From Candidatus Fermentibacterota bacterium (GTDB lineage: Bacteria; Fermentibacterota; Fermentibacteria; Fermentibacterales; JCC-6), in contig JAUVIR010000020.1 in assembly GCA_030592645.1 (NCBI GenBank), forward strand, positions 1-47,814: a stretch of 47,814 nt of DNA, given 5' to 3'. The notes beneath the pieces were generated by a model that was not told the origin of the DNA, ran no database searches, and saw nothing but the letters and a program-made list of their open reading frames with translations. The translations under genes and the position numbers were made by a program. Positions 36,656 to 45,822 of the stretch are shown piece by piece (position 1 is the first letter of the stretch; each line of letters begins with the position of its first letter).

Positions 36656-36973
36656 ATGAGAAAATTCAGAAATATTCTAAAAATCCTGCTTTTTACCAGT
36701 ATACTTGTCTGGACACTGGGATTCCTTCTGGGAAAAGGAGTGTCTCTTACCTGGAATCTTGCGAGTTTAGCTGTTTATCTGGCTCCGATATCCGGTGTTA
36801 TTCTTCTGGTAATGCTGTTGACCGGAGTAGGCGCATCGCATGAAGAAAAAAGACGGAGGGCCGGAGAAACGCTGAAGTGCATCAAATGCGGCAGACCGTC
36901 GATTCCCGGATCAGAATACTGCAGATACCATCATGATCTTATCAGCGAGGAGCACGGTCCTTCCGCAAGGTGA
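36656..36973 (+). CDS. two-helix membrane protein with zinc-ribbon-like C-terminus
   Basis: 105 residues. Two membrane helices (about 10-28 and 35-60) then a basic linker and a CIKCGRP...CRYHH Cys/Cys/Cys/His cluster (about 78-97) that could bind a metal ion. Strong SD (GGAAGGAG, 8-base spacer). Its stop overlaps the apbE GTG start by four bases, so it belongs to the apbE group. No family name recognised. Confidence 0.65.
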   Translation: MRKFRNILKILLFTSILVWTLGFLLGKGVSLTWNLASLAVYLAPISGVILLVMLLTGVGASHEEKRRRAGETLKCIKCGRPSIPGSEYCRYHHDLISEEHGPSAR

Positions 36974-37977
36974 ATCTCTTCCGCAGAAAACTGAATTCCG
37001 GTATTCTACTTATCATCCTGATCGGAAGTCTCGCAGCAGCGCTGCTTGTACGAGTATTCCTTGTCGGCACAACCGAGCTGCTGGAGATGAAGAACAGAAC
37101 TCCAGTACTCGGCACCTTCGCAACTTACATTGTAATAGCGGAAACCGAAGCTGCAGGCTTGATTCTCTCTTCGATGGATTCACTTGCAAGACATCTTGAC
37201 AACGAGCTTGGCGTCTTTGGTTCAGGAGAGTTATCTGACCTTAACATGAGGGGATACGCTCTTATACCTGAACTATCTTCAGATATTATTTACCTCCTCG
37301 AAAATTCTCTTTTCATCGCATCTATCACCGATTCTCTATTTGATCCGGCAATGGGTGTTCTGGTGGAATTATGGGGGTTTCCCTCCGACCCTCATCTTCC
37401 GGACAGCTCAGATATAGACGCTGCACTTGCCAGCTCCGGCCTTTCGAATGTCAGGATATCCGGAGATACTCTGTTATTGACAAGCGGCACTCTTCTTGAT
37501 TTCGGAGCCATTGCGAAAGGTTACACCGCTGACAGAATTTACACACTCGCCCGCGAGATGGGAGCCAGGGCTGTCCTGGTTGAGATAGGCGGAGAGATAC
37601 GCTGCGGAGGCGACCCTGAAATCGGCAGGCTATGGACGCTCGCAGTGAGGAATCCCAGGGGTGACGATATCATGGAGATGATAGAGATCGAAAACGGGGC
37701 GGTTGCGACTTCAGGGGATTACGAAAATTACTTCTTCAGTAAAGGGACACGTTTCTGCCATATTCTGGACCCAAGGACAGGGTATCCGGAATCCGGAACA
37801 GCGTCAGTAACGGTTGTTTGCGCTGATGCAGCCTTTGGTGATGCCCTTGCGACAGCTGTTTCAGTGGGAGGCATTGACACCGCTGCCGATATACCTGATT
37901 CTCTTTTCAGCCTTATCATTGTAGTGATTGAAGATGAGAACGGGGAGATAACCGAATGGAGAAGGGGCAGTCTATGA
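36970..37977 (+). CDS. apbE: FAD:protein FMN transferase ApbE
   Basis: 335 residues from GTG at 36970. An N-terminal membrane anchor (about 10-30) precedes the ApbE fold: NRTPVLGTFATYIV, LLDFGAIAKGYTADRI (about 175-190), AVATSGDYENYFFSKG and HILDPRTGYPESGTASVTVV (about 260-280). It attaches FMN covalently to Thr in flavoproteins such as RnfG/NqrC. No obvious FMN-binding-domain target is encoded beside it; the NusG-II protein downstream is the closest candidate partner by family association only. Confidence 0.95.
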   Translation: MNLFRRKLNSGILLIILIGSLAAALLVRVFLVGTTELLEMKNRTPVLGTFATYIVIAETEAAGLILSSMDSLARHLDNELGVFGSGELSDLNMRGYALIPELSSDIIYLLENSLFIASITDSLFDPAMGVLVELWGFPSDPHLPDSSDIDAALASSGLSNVRISGDTLLLTSGTLLDFGAIAKGYTADRIYTLAREMGARAVLVEIGGEIRCGGDPEIGRLWTLAVRNPRGDDIMEMIEIENGAVATSGDYENYFFSKGTRFCHILDPRTGYPESGTASVTVVCADAAFGDALATAVSVGGIDTAADIPDSLFSLIIVVIEDENGEITEWRRGSL

Positions 37978-38975
37978 GGGAACCCCAATGGTTCGTAGAA
38001 GATGAAAAAGGTTGGAAATGCCTTCTCTGCCCGCAGAATTGCTCTTTTGAGAGCAACTCATCGTCTCTCGGGTACTGCAGAGTCAGAGGTCTGCAAGAGG
38101 GCAGACCATATCTTCCCGGGTACGGAGAATGCGTCTCCCTGGTGGTTGATCCTATAGAGAAGAAACCCCTTTACCATTTTCTTCCCGGTTCGAGTATTCT
38201 TTCCACAGGTCCCGCAGGATGCAATCTCAGCTGCGATTTCTGTCAGAACTGGTCGATCTCACAGAACAGCAGTGTTCCGACAAGGTATGTCTCACCTGGC
38301 GATCTTGCTGATCTGTCGATGGCAGGGAACAGCAGAGGCATCGCTTATACATACACAGAGCCAACCATCTGGTTCGAGTATATAGCCGATTCGGCTCCCC
38401 TGGTACGTGAAAGGGGGGGAGCTGTAGTAATGGTCTCAAATGGTGAGATCAACCTCGATCCCCTCGGAAAGCTCATCGAAATCACAGATGCCTGGAATGT
38501 AGATCTTAAATCATGGTCGGATGATTTCTACAAAAGGCACTGCGGTGGAAACAGGGAGACTGTTCTGCAGAGTATAAAAACACTTGCAGGTTCATCATGC
38601 CACCTCGAGATTACATTCCTCATCATTCCGAAGGAGAACGACGATCCGGCGGAATGGAGGGAGATGGCGAAATGGATCTCAGGTGAATGCGGGGCAGATA
38701 CAGTTCTTCACATCTCAAGGTACTTCCCGAGGTATAAACTAAGACAGCAGCCTACACTGATAGAGACGCTAATGAATGCCAGAGAGGTTTTTTCCGAAAA
38801 ACTCAGTCACGTGTACATAGGAAACGTATCAATTGAAAGATCCGATACGGTCTGTCCCTCCTGCGGCGCGCTCTGCATTGAACGGTCGCAATGGAAAGTC
38901 AGTACCGATGGCATGTTAAACGGAAAATGCGCTTCCTGCGGCTATTCACTGAACATTGTCCATGAAATCGGATAA
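37974..38975 (+). CDS. AmmeMemoRadiSam-type radical SAM enzyme (AmrS-like)
   Basis: 333 residues from the ATG at 37974 (ATGA overlap); 37956 is an alternative start. The radical SAM cluster motif is Cys83-x3-Cys87-x2-Cys90 (GCNLSCDFCQNW). The N-terminus has a CLLCPQNC ... GYCRVRG Cys set and the C-terminus a zinc ribbon (CPSCGALC ... CASCGY). This is the form of the AmrS-type activase-like enzymes related to pyruvate-formate-lyase activating enzyme. In other genomes the family is tied to AMMECR1 and Memo domains, neither of which I see here. Substrate unknown. Confidence 0.9.
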   Translation: MREPQWFVEDEKGWKCLLCPQNCSFESNSSSLGYCRVRGLQEGRPYLPGYGECVSLVVDPIEKKPLYHFLPGSSILSTGPAGCNLSCDFCQNWSISQNSSVPTRYVSPGDLADLSMAGNSRGIAYTYTEPTIWFEYIADSAPLVRERGGAVVMVSNGEINLDPLGKLIEITDAWNVDLKSWSDDFYKRHCGGNRETVLQSIKTLAGSSCHLEITFLIIPKENDDPAEWREMAKWISGECGADTVLHISRYFPRYKLRQQPTLIETLMNAREVFSEKLSHVYIGNVSIERSDTVCPSCGALCIERSQWKVSTDGMLNGKCASCGYSLNIVHEIG

Positions 38976-39345
38976 GAAATATCGTTATTTCCGTCTTAAT
39001 GACCTGGCAATACCGGTGGTCCTTTTCCTTCTTGTCCTGAGCTTACCCGGAAGGGGGGAGAATACGTCCGAATCCCGGCTGGAGGTTCATACAGAGGGGA
39101 ATACTCTCTGGTATCAGCTGGAAGTGGATTCGACATTCTCTGTTGCTGGAAACCTTGGTGAGATGGAAATAATCATCGAGAACGGGATGGCCCGGATAGC
39201 ACGTTCCCCTTGCCCGGGTCAGGATTGCGTCAGACAGAGCTGGATCAATAAACCGGGCGATCTTGCCGTATGCGTCCCCTCAGGTGTTTTTATCGTTATA
39301 TCAAGTGAAGAGGACAGTCTCTCTCCAGACGCCGTATCCTACTAG
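38956..39345 (+). CDS. NusG-domain-II (COG5341-type) membrane-anchored protein
   Basis: 129 residues, beginning 20 bp before the upstream stop. One N-terminal membrane helix (about 15-31) and a small beta-barrel domain. The core CPGQDCVRQSWINKPGDLAV matches the CPxxxCVxxGWI pattern of stand-alone NusG domain II proteins, with two Cys residues five apart. As I recall, such proteins occur near ApbE and flavin-redox genes in other bacteria. Role unproven. Confidence 0.82.
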   Translation: MSMKSDKKYRYFRLNDLAIPVVLFLLVLSLPGRGENTSESRLEVHTEGNTLWYQLEVDSTFSVAGNLGEMEIIIENGMARIARSPCPGQDCVRQSWINKPGDLAVCVPSGVFIVISSEEDSLSPDAVSY

Positions 39346-39376
39346 GGGCCGGACGTCACTTGCAACACTTAGGGAA

Positions 39377-40579
39377 TCAGAGGGTTTTGTATTCCTGCAG
39401 ACCTGCCTTAAGAATCTCGAGGGCGGACCTCATACGGTCTTCCTCAAGGACGTAAGCAATCCTTATCTCATCAAGTCCCAGTCCCGGAGTGGCATAGAAT
39501 CCTTCAGCCGGGGCGACCATTGTAGTCCACCCGTCAATGGAGAAATCCGTTAGCATCCAGGCGGCGAAGTGATCGGTGTTTTCAACCGGTATCTTAATAG
39601 TAGCATAGAAAGCACCCTCAGGCTTCAGGAAGAATATCCCTTCCTGACCGTGCAGCTCATGCATGAGTATGTCACGCCTATTCTGATACTTGGATACCAT
39701 CGAAGTGAAATAATCATCCGTCATGGATTTGTACATCTCTGTAGCGCCGTACTGTGAAAGAGTGGGAGGGCAGAGTCTCGCCTGACCGAATTTAACGAAC
39801 GTTTTCATAAGTGACTTGTTGCGGGTAACAATGTTGCCAAGTCTGGCACCGCATGAGCTGAACCTCTTGGAGATCGAATCCATCACCACAGCTTTGTCTG
39901 CGATCTCCGGATATTCCAGTATAGAGGAATGTTCTCTTCCATCGAAGACAAAATCCCTGTACACTTCATCGGCAAGAAGATAGATATTGTGACGGGATAC
40001 TATATCGGCAAGTTGTGCTATCTCCCCATCAGTGAGTATCGTGCCTGTGGGATTGTTTGGATTGCATATAAGTATTGCTTTTGTTCTATCCGTAATTTTT
40101 GAAGTTATCTCCTCCGAAGGAGGAAGATGGAAGCCATTCTCGGCTGAGGATGTGATAGGTACAAGCTTCACATCGGAGAGAGTAGCGAAACCGTTGTAAT
40201 TTGCATAGAAAGGCTCAAAACAGATAATTTCATCACCAGGATCACAGGTTGCCATCATTGAGAAAATTACTGCCTCTGAACCTCCGGTGGTTATCATCAC
40301 CTGATCCGGTTCAATGGAGATTCCTGATCTGGAATAGTAACCGCATATAGATTCCCTCAGAGCAGGGATGCCTATACTTGGTCCGTATGCAAGCACGGTG
40401 TGCATATTGCATTTAACCGCATCCCAGAATTCAATTGGAGTGGGAATATCAGGCTGACCTATGTTCAGATGGTGAATGCTTATACCCCTCTTAACCGCAT
40501 CAAGCGCCATGGGAGCCAGTTTACGAATAGGTGATTCCTGAATCTGATCGCCTCTTCTGCTAATTTTGGGAGTTGCCAT
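39377..40579 (-). CDS. PLP-dependent class I/II aminotransferase (aspartate-aminotransferase family)
   Basis: 400 residues, fold type I. Cofactor and substrate residues visible: TGGSEAVIF (about 93-101), NPNNPTGTIL (about 170), ADEVYRDFVFDG (about 197), the Schiff-base Lys in SISKRFSSCGARLG (about 232) and the carboxylate-binding Arg in IRIAYVLEEDRM. No signal peptide. GGAGGG precedes the ATG. Converges with the NusG-II gene and is divergent from the nitrilase gene, whose omega-amidase-type activity would fit a transaminase partner. Confidence 0.92.
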   Translation of the reverse strand: MATPKISRRGDQIQESPIRKLAPMALDAVKRGISIHHLNIGQPDIPTPIEFWDAVKCNMHTVLAYGPSIGIPALRESICGYYSRSGISIEPDQVMITTGGSEAVIFSMMATCDPGDEIICFEPFYANYNGFATLSDVKLVPITSSAENGFHLPPSEEITSKITDRTKAILICNPNNPTGTILTDGEIAQLADIVSRHNIYLLADEVYRDFVFDGREHSSILEYPEIADKAVVMDSISKRFSSCGARLGNIVTRNKSLMKTFVKFGQARLCPPTLSQYGATEMYKSMTDDYFTSMVSKYQNRRDILMHELHGQEGIFFLKPEGAFYATIKIPVENTDHFAAWMLTDFSIDGWTTMVAPAEGFYATPGLGLDEIRIAYVLEEDRMRSALEILKAGLQEYKTL

Positions 40580-40610
40580 AGCTGATTACCCTCCAGAAAG
40601 ATTACATTGT

Positions 40611-40639
40611 TTCAATGTTGCCGCGAATCAATATATTAT
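40611..40639 (+). promoter_or_regulatory. divergent-spacer promoter for the nitrilase group
   Basis: TTCAAT (40611-40616), a 17-bp spacer and TATTAT (40634-40639) in the AT-rich 121-bp spacer between two divergent genes. The same region read backwards contains TATAAT, without a convincing -35 for the aminotransferase gene. Confidence 0.35.
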
Positions 40640-40700
40640 ACTGAGATTAACATTGATACTATATTACAAATTCACTGAAGAAACCCGATATGGAGATTCG

Positions 40701-41498
40701 ATGATTATCAGGCTAGTGGAGCTCAGCATAGAGGGTTCTCCAACTGAAAATATGCACAAGTTCTCCGAGGCTGCCGTTATACCACCTGTCCCGGATGCGG
40801 CGGTATTTCCAGAGCTGTATTCAACCGGGTTCGTACTTGACGACATAAATTCACTTGCCTTCTCCACTGAAGAACTGAGTGATCTTCCCGCAGCTTCTAC
40901 TGCAAGGGAGAACAGCTTATGGATAATAGGCGGAACCGTGCCTGTTAAAACCGATGACGGAGTGGTGAATAGAATGGTTGTCTACTCACCGGAAGGAACG
41001 CTTTCGTATCAGACGGAAAAAGTTCACCTTTTCAAACAGATGGGGGAGGATAGAGCGTTTATCCCCGGTAGATGCGGCGGTACATTTTCATTCATGGGGA
41101 CAACAGGCGCCGGTATAGTCTGCTACGATCTGAGATTTCCAGAGCTGAGCAGGAGGCTGGTTCTGGCTGGAGCAGAGATCCTCTTCGTACCGGCTCAATG
41201 GCCCATCGGAAGGATGGAGCTGTTCAGATCACTGCTAAGAGCCAGGTCTGCTGAAGCTCAGATATTCACAGTAGGATGTAATCTGGGGGGTGAGCATCTG
41301 GGCATTATTTTCGGTGGCTCCGGCGGAGTAGCTCATCCAGGGGGGAAAATGATCAAGGGACACAGTGTTATGCCTGGCATTACTGATTTCGAGATAGATC
41401 TGACTGATGTGGAAGAAATGAAAAAACACATAAACTGTCTTGAGGATCGCAGGCCGCAGGAGTATGGTACGTTAAGCGGGAAGAGAGGATACCAGTGA
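40701..41498 (+). CDS. carbon-nitrogen hydrolase (nitrilase superfamily, omega-amidase-like)
   Basis: 265 residues from the ATG at 40701 with GGAG five bases upstream (the frame open from 40566 lacks an SD). The nitrilase triad is complete: Glu38 in FPELYSTGF, Lys107 in EKVHLFKQMGED and Cys141 in GIVCYDLRFPEL. The compact length and motifs resemble Nit2/YafV omega-amidases that hydrolyse alpha-keto amides made by transamination of Gln or Met. The divergent aminotransferase makes this plausible (inference). Overlaps the next gene by four bases. Confidence 0.92.
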   Translation: MIIRLVELSIEGSPTENMHKFSEAAVIPPVPDAAVFPELYSTGFVLDDINSLAFSTEELSDLPAASTARENSLWIIGGTVPVKTDDGVVNRMVVYSPEGTLSYQTEKVHLFKQMGEDRAFIPGRCGGTFSFMGTTGAGIVCYDLRFPELSRRLVLAGAEILFVPAQWPIGRMELFRSLLRARSAEAQIFTVGCNLGGEHLGIIFGGSGGVAHPGGKMIKGHSVMPGITDFEIDLTDVEEMKKHINCLEDRRPQEYGTLSGKRGYQ

Positions 41499-42592
41499 CA
41501 GATAATTATGGAAGCCGTATCTTCAAAATGGCTATTGGACTTCTGGGCATTGTCGCAGCCGGGACAATACTAAAAAGTGCTTCTGGAGTCTTTATGCCGC
41601 TTACAGTTGCTTTCTTCATCATGCTGCTTCTTCAGCCGGTGGCGAAAAGAACAGCAAGCATTGTTGACAATATGCTGTTCAGGATAAAAGGGAAATTCGG
41701 CAGGGAACATAAAAGCGAAGAATCGAAGTTAGCGACCATATTCTCGGTTATTCTGGTACTACTGCTTTTCGTAAGTCTTTCACTTGGAATATACATTCTG
41801 ATTAGAGGACAGATCGCTCTTATTATTGGAAAAAGCAGCGAGATCATGAGTAATATCGTGGAACCGATCAAGAGCTATATGGTTTCCAGCGGTATCTTCG
41901 GAGATTCAGCTGGTGTAACCAGTTACATAAATGGATTGGCAGAATCGGCTATGAGCATAGTCCCCAACGCTGCTAAACCGATTATTTCAGGTGTATTCAC
42001 ATTTATAATGATACTCTTTCTCACCACCTTTCTCATGATCGGAAGAAGGAGGCTTGAGGATAACCTGGAAAAAAACCTGACAGGACCAAATTACAAAAGG
42101 ATACTGCATATTTCAGACAAAATAGAATCGAATACTCGTAAGTTCATTCTGACCAAGCTGATTACAAGTACTCTTACAGGTGTTTTTGTTGGTCTGGGTC
42201 TGATGATATTTCTGGAACCGCAGGACGCTTTTATATGGGGATCAATATATTTTGTAATGAACTTCATTCCCATTTACGGCTCACTGATAGCTGGTATGGG
42301 TGCAGTTCTTTATACGATGGCGGTTTTTGAACACGGCAGTTTTCTTGACGCATGGCCCGTGATTATCGTTGTAATGACCATAAACATAGCAATATCAAAT
42401 GCCATAGAACCCAGACTGATGCAGTTCTCCCTGCCGATTGGCCCCGTTACCGTCCTTCTGGCGGTTATTGCATGGGCATGGCTGTGGGGAGCGTGGGGTA
42501 TGATACTCGCAGTACCGATAACCATTATGATGAAAGTAATGCTTGAGGAGATTAACGGCAAAGGCTGGATGACCGCTTTAATGGAAACCTGA
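41495..42592 (+). CDS. AI-2E family transporter (PerM-like)
   Basis: 365 residues, about seven membrane segments, GTG start overlapping the previous stop. Family hallmarks include the N-terminal paired helices with LLLQPVAKR, the long soluble loop (about 120-155), and the closing region with FVMNFIPIYGSLIAG and a polar AISNAIEPRLMQ. The family includes TqsA and antiporters, so the true substrate cannot be inferred; autoinducer export is not implied. Confidence 0.9.
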   Translation: MTDNYGSRIFKMAIGLLGIVAAGTILKSASGVFMPLTVAFFIMLLLQPVAKRTASIVDNMLFRIKGKFGREHKSEESKLATIFSVILVLLLFVSLSLGIYILIRGQIALIIGKSSEIMSNIVEPIKSYMVSSGIFGDSAGVTSYINGLAESAMSIVPNAAKPIISGVFTFIMILFLTTFLMIGRRRLEDNLEKNLTGPNYKRILHISDKIESNTRKFILTKLITSTLTGVFVGLGLMIFLEPQDAFIWGSIYFVMNFIPIYGSLIAGMGAVLYTMAVFEHGSFLDAWPVIIVVMTINIAISNAIEPRLMQFSLPIGPVTVLLAVIAWAWLWGAWGMILAVPITIMMKVMLEEINGKGWMTALMET

Positions 42593-42608
42593 TAAAGTTG
42601 GGATAGAA

Positions 42609-44993
42609 ATGACAAAAGGAATCGTATTAGCTCTATTGATGTTTGTATCTATAGCATCCGCTGACGAGATGCTCATTGAATGGGAAACCCCTGCGACAGG
42701 CCTGGAACTAAGGGAAAGCACCTTAGGTGAGTATTTCTCTCTGCCCGGTGCAGTAAATACCGGTGTTCCAGGTGATCCTGCACTTCCGATATTCCCTGTT
42801 TCAGTACTCCTTCCGTTTGGCGTACAAGCGGATTCGATAACCATCGTGTCCAGAACTGAGACCGTACTGCCGGGTTTGTACGATCTTAAACCTGTTCAGC
42901 ATGGAGTTCCCATTTCAAGTCCCGAACTTTATTCACCGACCCCAAGGAATGCACTCTCCTACAGTGAACCTGCGGAAAATCCGCTCGTTACCATGGTATC
43001 TCAGGGTCAGCTTATGGGATACAGTATCCTGAGCATGACAATATCTCCAATGGCATGGAACCCGTCTACAGGCAGAGCCGTTCTCACAGGTTCCATTACA
43101 ATGCGCATACATTACCATTCTGAAGGTAACGGTTGTGTTCCCCTCGGCAGGGGGAGAGAAGGGATCAGAGTCCTCGAGGACATCATCAGAAGCCAGGTAC
43201 TTAATCCTGAAGAACTTAGACTCAACAGTATACCGGTTACGGATGCGGATGATCTTCCATGGGGGGAATACCTCATTGTAACAAGGGATTCACTGGTTTC
43301 GGTCTTTGAGCCACTTGCTCAGTTCAAGACCATGAAGGGTATACCTGCTGCAATAGTTACTATGGAGTACATAGAATCGAATTATTCAGGCGTGGATGCT
43401 GCGCAGAAACTCAGGTTCTTTCTCAGGGATATATACAGCCTCAATCCACCGACTTACGTTCTTCTGGGTGGAGATACGCCGCTTGTACCGCACAGAAACT
43501 GCTACGCAACAGCTGAAGGTTATACTGGAGACCCCGCAGCTGATATCTACTTTCAGGACATGAATGACTCTGCGGTAGGTTCAGATATGTGGGATGCTAA
43601 TAACAACGGTGTATGGGGAGAACTCAGCGGTGATGTAATGGATTACAATCCTGATTATTTCATAGGAAGGGCTTCTGTAGAGAATGCTCCTCAGGCTGAT
43701 ATCTTCGTGAACAAGGTTCTCGCCTTTGAAATGCCTTCCCTGACTGATGGGAAGGACACGGACCCATGGTTCACGTCCATGGGGTTCACAACTGGTATCC
43801 TCTGGAGCAGCCCCTACTGCCCTGGAAGCGCCGGTAAGGAAAAAGTAGATACTCTCTATGCTCCTGCAATCTGGCAGCCTGTAGTAAAACACTACCAGAG
43901 CAACGGTTCTCAGAGCTACACCGCGACTATGCAGATGCTGAACATGGGCATGCAGCTTGTAAATCATGCGGGTCACGGTAGCGAAGGAAGCGTGTCAATT
44001 GGTACAGGAAGCCTTGGAAGCGGTGATTTCCTGGGTCTTACCAACATATCAGCTCATGGAAGGGTATCTATCTGGAATACCATAGCCTGCCTTTCCGGTT
44101 CATTTGATACAGGCACCTGTCTTGCGGAAGCCTGGATCAGATCACCGGGTGGAGGCGGCTTCTGCATGATGAATTCAAGATACGGCTGGGGAGAGCCTTC
44201 GGAACCTGGTGATCAATGGAGTGAACTGGTTGATCAGGAATTCTTTGCAAACTTTTTCACTGAAGATCTTTACAACCTTGGTGTTGCCCATGCAATGGCA
44301 TGGAACGAGTTTATACCACTGATACCCACTGATACTCATTACGACTGGATAGCTAAATCGATTACCCTGTTCGGTGATCCGGAACTCCCTATGTGGTCCG
44401 AAGCTCCCGATGGCCCGCTGCAGATCAGCGGACCCGATACTCTTTCAATTGGATTGAACAGCGTTACAGTTTCGGTACAGGATAATTCAGGCCCCCTGGA
44501 GAATGCAAGGGTTTGTTTCATGCAGGGCGAATGGGATAACACCGAAATGTACGAAATTGATTATACGGATGCCTCAGGGCAAGTTCAGATGGATATAACT
44601 GCAACCGATCAGTATGATACAGCGGCATTAACAGTGTGGAGCCGGAATCATGTACTTCAGACTATAGAGATACCCGTATCGGGTACAGGGATAACATCTC
44701 CTCATACTCATGCGATACTTCCCTTTATATCCGAACCTCATCCGAATCCAGCTATAACTGCAGTCACATTCTATTGGGGTAATCCCGATGGTTCTGCAGA
44801 ACTGAGGATCTTTGATTTCGCAGGAAGAGTAGTGAAAATCGTGGATATTGGTGCTTCAGTGACGGGAACACTCGTCTGGAACTGTACCGATGAAGAGGGA
44901 AAACGAGTACCTGCCGGACTGTATTTCGCGAGATTCGTTGCAACCGGGATAGAGCCTGTGACCAGGCAGATGATTGTTATCAATAATGAATAG
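42609..44993 (+). CDS. secreted C25 (gingipain-family) cysteine peptidase with type IX-like sorting domain
   Basis: 794 residues. Signal peptide (1-18), a propeptide-like beta-rich region (to about 215), a C25 catalytic region (about 225-590) with the His of NHAGHG (His453/His456) and Cys494 in NTIACLSGSFD, an Ig-like domain (about 605-690), and a C-terminal FlgD-like sorting domain (about 715-794: HPNPAITAVTFYW ... LRIFDFAGRVV ... GLYFARF). Catalytic Cys and His are intact, so it should be active. Secretion by a type IX-like system is inferred from the tail. GGGATAG precedes the ATG. Confidence 0.93.
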   Translation: MTKGIVLALLMFVSIASADEMLIEWETPATGLELRESTLGEYFSLPGAVNTGVPGDPALPIFPVSVLLPFGVQADSITIVSRTETVLPGLYDLKPVQHGVPISSPELYSPTPRNALSYSEPAENPLVTMVSQGQLMGYSILSMTISPMAWNPSTGRAVLTGSITMRIHYHSEGNGCVPLGRGREGIRVLEDIIRSQVLNPEELRLNSIPVTDADDLPWGEYLIVTRDSLVSVFEPLAQFKTMKGIPAAIVTMEYIESNYSGVDAAQKLRFFLRDIYSLNPPTYVLLGGDTPLVPHRNCYATAEGYTGDPAADIYFQDMNDSAVGSDMWDANNNGVWGELSGDVMDYNPDYFIGRASVENAPQADIFVNKVLAFEMPSLTDGKDTDPWFTSMGFTTGILWSSPYCPGSAGKEKVDTLYAPAIWQPVVKHYQSNGSQSYTATMQMLNMGMQLVNHAGHGSEGSVSIGTGSLGSGDFLGLTNISAHGRVSIWNTIACLSGSFDTGTCLAEAWIRSPGGGGFCMMNSRYGWGEPSEPGDQWSELVDQEFFANFFTEDLYNLGVAHAMAWNEFIPLIPTDTHYDWIAKSITLFGDPELPMWSEAPDGPLQISGPDTLSIGLNSVTVSVQDNSGPLENARVCFMQGEWDNTEMYEIDYTDASGQVQMDITATDQYDTAALTVWSRNHVLQTIEIPVSGTGITSPHTHAILPFISEPHPNPAITAVTFYWGNPDGSAELRIFDFAGRVVKIVDIGASVTGTLVWNCTDEEGKRVPAGLYFARFVATGIEPVTRQMIVINNE

Positions 44994-45342
44994 AATCTCA
45001 ATGGTATGCAGGATCGCAATTTGTACTCTGACTATTATCATATTTTCAGGGTGCGGGGGAAGCGATTCGGAGAGCATCAGCGATATCTCAAAGAGAAGAC
45101 AATGCAGAGCAAATATGAACACACTATGCACTGATCAGGCAAGTTACTGTGATTCTAATGGTGAATGGGCGCCTGATATGGAGCAACTGAATCAGTTCGC
45201 GAGAAGAACAAGACCGCTGACCTGTCCGGAAAGCGCTGAGGAGTATATTCTCGAATTATCAGATTGCGGATATGTAATTAGATGTCCAGCTGAACACGGA
45301 TCAATAGAGACGGGAAGAAGAAGCTGGACTGGAGGAAACTGA
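44986..45342 (+). CDS. pseudopilin-like cysteine-rich lipoprotein
   Basis: 118 residues from the ATG at 44986, overlapping the protease stop by 8 bp; ATG 45001 is also possible. A signal segment ends in a lipobox-like FSGC. The mature part (CRANMNTLCTDQASYC ... LTCPESAEEY ... IRCPAEHG) repeats the Cys, CP and HG pattern of globular domains of type II pseudopilin-like proteins, but without a pilin-type N-terminal helix. Likely an exported protein with two disulfides. Role unknown; positional partner of the C25 protease. Confidence 0.6.
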   Translation: MNRISMVCRIAICTLTIIIFSGCGGSDSESISDISKRRQCRANMNTLCTDQASYCDSNGEWAPDMEQLNQFARRTRPLTCPESAEEYILELSDCGYVIRCPAEHGSIETGRRSWTGGN

Positions 45343-45343
45343 A

Positions 45344-45769
45344 ATGAAAATTCTTTACAGGAATGCCGATAGAACAGTTATCAGGTTTGATGTAGGAGAG
45401 AAGTTCCCACAGAAACTTGCAGACTGGTGCGAAAAGGAAAGTGTTCAGGCAGCTGCAATTGTAGCCGGTATAGGAATGCTAGAAAACATTGAGATAGGTA
45501 GATATGACGGTAAGGAATACATAACTGAAATAGTAGAACCATCTTCGGAAATACTATCACTTCAGGGTAATGTATCGATGAAGGAGGGAAAACCGTTCGT
45601 TCATCTTCATGTTAGTCTTGCGGATGAGAATATGTCTGCAAGAGGGGGACATCTTTTCAATGGAACGGTTTCAATGACAATAGAACTCGTTATGCTTGAA
45701 TTGTCTTCCAGATTCGTAAGGATCCCCTCAGGAGGAACTTTCTGGAGGCTGGATATACCGGAGGATTGA
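45344..45769 (+). CDS. PPC (DUF296/PCC) domain protein
   Basis: 141 residues, a single PPC/DUF296 domain. Recognised by AAAIVAGIGMLENIEIG, FVHLHVSLADENMSARGGHL (His-x-His and the GGH) and the closing SSRFVRIPSGGTFWRL. The His residues bind a metal ion in structures of the family. PPC domains are found in bacteria as small trimeric proteins and as fused AT-hook DNA-binding proteins in plants; function in bacteria is not well established. The ATG begins one base after the stop of the lipoprotein gene. Confidence 0.9.
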   Translation: MKILYRNADRTVIRFDVGEKFPQKLADWCEKESVQAAAIVAGIGMLENIEIGRYDGKEYITEIVEPSSEILSLQGNVSMKEGKPFVHLHVSLADENMSARGGHLFNGTVSMTIELVMLELSSRFVRIPSGGTFWRLDIPED

Positions 45770-45780
45770 ATAAATCCCTA

Positions 45781-45808
45781 TTGACTTTTTCCGCCATTAT
45801 CGTAGTGT
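45781..45808 (+). promoter_or_regulatory. putative tRNA-Ala promoter
   Basis: TTGACT (45781-45786) and TAGTGT (45803-45808) with a 16-bp spacer, ending 14 bp before the tRNA. The -35 is good (5/6) and the -10 weak (3/6). Confidence 0.45.
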
Positions 45809-45822
45809 ACCCCTACTTCAGA

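Noticed and set aside
41495..42592. Quorum-sensing autoinducer-2 exporter
   Set aside because: The AI-2E family name is historical; members have other substrates and no luxS is seen, so no quorum-sensing claim is made.
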